A stretch of 7,814 nt of DNA, taken from positions 1 to 7,814 of the forward strand of contig DBYM01000001.1 of assembly GCA_002309875.1 (NCBI GenBank), written 5' to 3'. The notes under the pieces are model-generated. The model ran no database searches and was not told the DNA's origin. It saw nothing but the letters and a program-made list of their open reading frames with translations. The translations under genes and the position numbers were made by a program. Positions 5,640 to 7,814 of this stretch are shown one piece after another (position 1 is the stretch's first letter; every line of letters begins with the position of its first letter). This stretch comes from Cyanobacteria bacterium UBA1186 (GTDB lineage Bacteria > Cyanobacteriota > Vampirovibrionia > Gastranaerophilales > Gastranaerophilaceae).

Positions 5640-6131
5640 TTATTGCTCTCTTTGCGCCAATTCCCTGTCCATCAAAAACAGAGCAACTTTGTCATCGCCA
5701 AAAAGTTCAAGGCGTTTAATTATTGTTTTAACCGCTTCTTCCTCCTCAATCTGTTCCTCAATAAACCAGTCAACAAAGTTAAGCGTAGTTCTGTCACATT
5801 CGTCCTCTGCCAACTTTGCAACCGTCATAACCGATGCCGTTATACATTTTTCGTGCTCGTAAATCGTATTAAAAACCGACAAAATACCGTTAAACTGAAA
5901 CTCGGGTATTCTTATCTGTTTAAGTTTTACAAAACTGTCTCTGTCAATTAAGTGGTCATATATCCTGAGCCCGTGTTCAACCTCCTCTCCGGCCTGATGT
6001 CTGAGCCATGAGGCGAATCCGTTCAAACCCAATTCTTTCATATTTGCGGACATTGAAAGATACAAATATCCCGAATAAAATTCCTTGTTAATCTGTTCGT
6101 TTAAAATTTCATTTATCTGCTCACTTATCAT
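5640..6131 (-). CDS. ftnA: Ferritin (FtnA type, non-heme)
   Basis: This is a 163-residue four-helix-bundle ferritin that forms a 24-subunit iron-storage shell in the cytoplasm. The ferroxidase ligands fall at the same numbers as in E. coli FtnA: E17, E50, H53, E94, Q127 and E130, with Y24 near the centre. Third-site (C) residues E49, E126 and E129 are present as well. The ASWLRHQAGEEVEHG segment and the length are typical; no heme-binding bacterioferritin methionine is evident. It oxidises Fe(II) and stores the mineral, limiting Fenton chemistry. The ATG overlaps the TGA of the desulforedoxin gene (ATGA), and AAGGAG lies just upstream, so the two are translationally coupled. I see no clear Fur box, although operator sites are hard to judge by eye. 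Confidence 0.95.
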   Translation of the reverse strand: MISEQINEILNEQINKEFYSGYLYLSMSANMKELGLNGFASWLRHQAGEEVEHGLRIYDHLIDRDSFVKLKQIRIPEFQFNGILSVFNTIYEHEKCITASVMTVAKLAEDECDRTTLNFVDWFIEEQIEEEEAVKTIIKRLELFGDDKVALFLMDRELAQREQ

Positions 6132-6289
6132 AAATTACTCCTTATTTCGCCAATCTCGTTTTCTTCAAATTTCGACTCTAATTTTTCCATGGCCTGACCG
6201 CAGCAAACAAGCACACCTTCCCCTGAATTTAATACCTGCACCACGTTTCCGCAGACATAACATTTGTAAATTTCTGATTTTTCTGTCAT
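6128..6289 (-). CDS. Desulforedoxin / desulfoferrodoxin N-terminal-domain protein (53 aa)
   Basis: This is a short gene easily missed by length cut-offs. The 53-residue product carries YKCYVCGNVVQVLNSGEG then LVCCGQAMEKL. C10-x2-C13 and adjacent C29-C30 are the Fe(S-Cys)4 ligands of desulforedoxin and of the N-terminal domain of desulfoferrodoxin. Known members are small rubredoxin-like electron carriers, often dimeric, found with superoxide reductase. Here the catalytic superoxide reductase domain is absent and a charged tail (residues 35-53) follows instead. GGGAGG nine bases before the ATG is a strong ribosome binding site. Its stop overlaps the ferritin start by 4 bp. I infer that it passes electrons to ferritin for iron release, or works with an unlinked oxygen/peroxide-reducing partner. 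The divergent YkgJ-type gene starts 84 bases away. Confidence 0.9.
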   Translation of the reverse strand: MTEKSEIYKCYVCGNVVQVLNSGEGVLVCCGQAMEKLESKFEENEIGEIRSNL

Positions 6290-6337
6290 ATTTATAAACC
6301 TCCCAATACATGGTTAAACAACAGTATGTTAAGTTCA

Positions 6338-6366
6338 TTGTAGGAACGGGTAATTTATGGTATTAT
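6338..6366 (+). promoter_or_regulatory. Promoter of the YkgJ-type gene
   Basis: TTGTAG (6338-6343), a 17-bp spacer and TATTAT (6361-6366) with the TG extension (6358-6359) form a good vegetative promoter. The hexamer ends six bases before ATG 6373, so transcription would begin at about the A of the start codon, leaderless, as proposed for trhP. A minus-strand TACAAT (complement of 6337-6342) overlaps the -35 and could serve the desulforedoxin-ferritin operon, but has no convincing -35. Confidence 0.5.
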
Positions 6367-6372
6367 CTGGGT

Positions 6373-7119
6373 ATGGAGAACTTTTTCAGCAGTGCAACTC
6401 CTCAAAAAGAGGAAAATACACCTTTAGTCAATCAGTACGATGATTTGAAAAATAATTATCAGAGAATTTTTGTTGAAGCCGCAGAAAGTATAAGGGCCGC
6501 AGTAAATAAGTTTAAACCCGAAAATCCGTGTACTCTTTGCACAATCAAAGATTGCAGTATTGAAAAGAAAGATGTATTCACCAATTATCCCAGAGGTTGC
6601 ACCTACAAGGATTGGCAGGCACAAATTATTACCTTTTTAACGGGTGAATATCAACAAAAATTAAAAAATACTTACAAAATGATAATGGACAAAAAAAACG
6701 AATACAGTTGCAACTGCTGCGGAGACTGCTGCAGGCTCGCAGTCAGCGAATACTCCTATGAACAGTTGAAACAACGTGCAGCAAGGGGGGATAAATTCTC
6801 ACAGGATTTCGTTTCCGTTTTCGTCCCATACAAAACCGAAGAAGAAGCAAAAGCCGTCAATCCCGAATATTTCGATTTGCTGAATTCTCTTGTAGAAGAT
6901 GAAAAAACATACTATTATTATTGTCCGAAGTTAAAAGGGAGCCTCTGTTCGAATTACGAAAACAGACCAAATATCTGCAAAGATTTTCCGCATAACCCGC
7001 TTAAACTTTTACCGTCACGCTGCAGTTATAACACTTGGAGAGCCGAAATTTCAAAACAGGCACTGCTTCTGAAGGCAAAAACCGATATTATAGAATTTTA
7101 CAAGAACAAGTTGGGTTAA
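6373..7119 (+). CDS. YkgJ-family cysteine-cluster protein (putative zinc/iron-chelating domain)
   Basis: This 248-residue soluble protein is rich in cysteine (13 in all). The core is the YkgJ-type (CxxCxxCC-like) cluster at 113-120, reading C-N-C-C-G-D-C-C. Later it has YYYCPKLKGSLCSNYENRPNICKDFP (184-206), where C184, C192 and C202 complete the metal site, as in the family with its Y-x-x-RP-x-x-C segment. The domain is annotated as a putative zinc or iron chelator, with no settled function. An additional N-terminal set, C53, C56, C61 and C76, could bind a second metal and is not part of the usual domain. I chose ATG 6373 because the 21 residues added by ATG 6310 lie inside the predicted promoter and look non-coding. 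It is divergent from desulforedoxin-ferritin and stops 3 bases before rlmN, so it is likely co-transcribed with it. Confidence 0.82.
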   Translation: MENFFSSATPQKEENTPLVNQYDDLKNNYQRIFVEAAESIRAAVNKFKPENPCTLCTIKDCSIEKKDVFTNYPRGCTYKDWQAQIITFLTGEYQQKLKNTYKMIMDKKNEYSCNCCGDCCRLAVSEYSYEQLKQRAARGDKFSQDFVSVFVPYKTEEEAKAVNPEYFDLLNSLVEDEKTYYYYCPKLKGSLCSNYENRPNICKDFPHNPLKLLPSRCSYNTWRAEISKQALLLKAKTDIIEFYKNKLG

Positions 7120-7122
7120 GTT

Positions 7123-7814
7123 ATGTTAGTATTGTCCGGCATGAAACTCGAAGAACTTGAAAAACTTATGGAGGAGATGAATACCTCCAAGTTTCGTGCA
7201 AAACAAATTCACAATTGGATTTATTCGAAATCGGTTTCATCAATAGACGAAATGACAAATCTTGCCAAAGATTTCAGGGAAGAATTAAAAACCAAAGCCG
7301 TCGTAACGGATACCAAAATCAAAATCAAACAGGTGAGTTCTGACGGAACAATAAAATATCTGATTGAATACCCCGACGGAGAATGTGTTGAAACCGTACT
7401 TATGAGGTTTGATAACCGGGCAAACCTGACCGCCTGCGTAAGTTCTCAGGTCGGCTGTGCGGTTAATTGCTCCTTCTGTGCAACAGGAAAACGCGGATTC
7501 ATAAGAAACTTAACTTATAAAGAAATTATCGAGCAGGTTTTAACCATTCAGAGAGACACGGGCTTAAAAATTACAAATGTTGTTTTTATGGGGCAGGGAG
7601 AGCCGTTGTTAAATCTTGATAATGTTCTCAAAGCACTCGAAATCTTCAACAGCGATTTTCAAATCGGTGCAAGAAGAATTACAATCTCAACGAGCGGAAT
7701 CATTCCGAAAATTGATGAACTTGCAAAAATGGAACTTCAATCAACTCTCGCTATCTCGCTTCACGCACCAAACCACAAACTGCGTGCCGAATTAATGCCG
7801 ATTGAAAACAAATA
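7123..7814 (+). CDS. rlmN: RlmN, dual-specificity 23S rRNA A2503 / tRNA A37 C2-methyltransferase (3' end outside window)
   Basis: This radical-SAM methyltransferase is open to the window end (230 codons seen of about 350). The accessory N-terminal region reads KFRAKQIHNWIYSK. VETVLM carries E90, matching E. coli E105. CVSSQVGCAVNCSFCATG then gives C105 (matching the E. coli C118 that resolves the crosslink) and the [4Fe-4S] ligands C112, C116 and C119. MGQGEPLLNLDNV and ISTSGIIPKI are the SAM-binding parts. The second catalytic cysteine (E. coli C355) is beyond the window. The enzyme methylates C2 of A2503 in 23S rRNA and of A37 in certain tRNAs. The ATG at 7123 lies 3 bases after the YkgJ stop. 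ATG 7141, six codons further on, is an alternative, and neither has a clear ribosome binding site. An extended -10 string, TGTTAGTAT (7124-7132), sits between the two starts. Confidence 0.93.
   Translation, partial: MLVLSGMKLEELEKLMEEMNTSKFRAKQIHNWIYSKSVSSIDEMTNLAKDFREELKTKAVVTDTKIKIKQVSSDGTIKYLIEYPDGECVETVLMRFDNRANLTACVSSQVGCAVNCSFCATGKRGFIRNLTYKEIIEQVLTIQRDTGLKITNVVFMGQGEPLLNLDNVLKALEIFNSDFQIGARRITISTSGIIPKIDELAKMELQSTLAISLHAPNHKLRAELMPIENK

Noticed and set aside
6085..6297. Plus-strand open frame opposite ferritin and desulforedoxin
   Set aside because: It is antisense to two clear genes, and its translation (Ile/Phe/Leu/Ser-rich) has no family character.
6310..6372. Start of the YkgJ-type gene at ATG 6310
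   Set aside because: The 21 extra residues overlap a good promoter and do not resemble family sequence.

Overview
This is an AT-rich bacterial chromosome segment, densely packed with genes. It has no RNA genes, insertion sequences, phage genes or CRISPR array. Gene content suggests an anaerobic or microaerophilic bacterium: a stand-alone desulforedoxin with ferritin, an unmodified rpsF-ssb-rpsR cluster, a zinc-type S18, and DUF4127. The mix would fit a gut Vampirovibrionia/Gastranaerophilales (Melainabacteria) genome. That assignment is an inference; Bacillota or another low-GC lineage cannot be excluded from this window alone.

Layout: (1) 1-401, the 3' end of a DUF4127 gene. (2) 402-486, a short gap with four perfect tandem 8-bp repeats, then an extended -10 box lying directly against the next start codon. 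(3) 487-2239, a U32-family (TrhP-like) tRNA hydroxylation gene and a YqeG-type HAD phosphatase, almost touching. (4) 2274-3333, promoter and rpsF-ssb-rpsR. (5) 3326-3681, a possible internal promoter, a 5' stem-loop, a small unknown gene (62 codons) and a strong intrinsic terminator. (6) 3771-5603, a 610-aa protein with a complete calpain-type (C2) cysteine protease domain at its C-terminus and about 400 residues of unrecognised sequence before it. (7) 5609-5637, a hairpin between convergent genes. (8) 6289 down to 5640 on the minus strand, a 53-aa desulforedoxin overlapping a ferritin gene by 4 bp. (9) Divergently, 6373-7119, a YkgJ-type cysteine-cluster protein, then rlmN, which runs off the window end.

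How the genes relate: most of the window is translation and RNA modification (TrhP-like, S6, S18, RlmN) with DNA maintenance (SSB). The right side has an iron and redox theme: desulforedoxin, ferritin, a metal-binding Cys-cluster protein and the Fe-S radical-SAM enzyme RlmN. The TrhP-like protein is also expected to carry an Fe-S cluster.

The most notable points are the bacterial calpain with a large unknown N-terminal region; the G-rich octamer tract upstream of trhP; apparently leaderless starts at trhP and the YkgJ gene; and the short desulforedoxin gene hidden between ferritin and the divergent promoter. No intergenic stretch exceeds about 150 bases.
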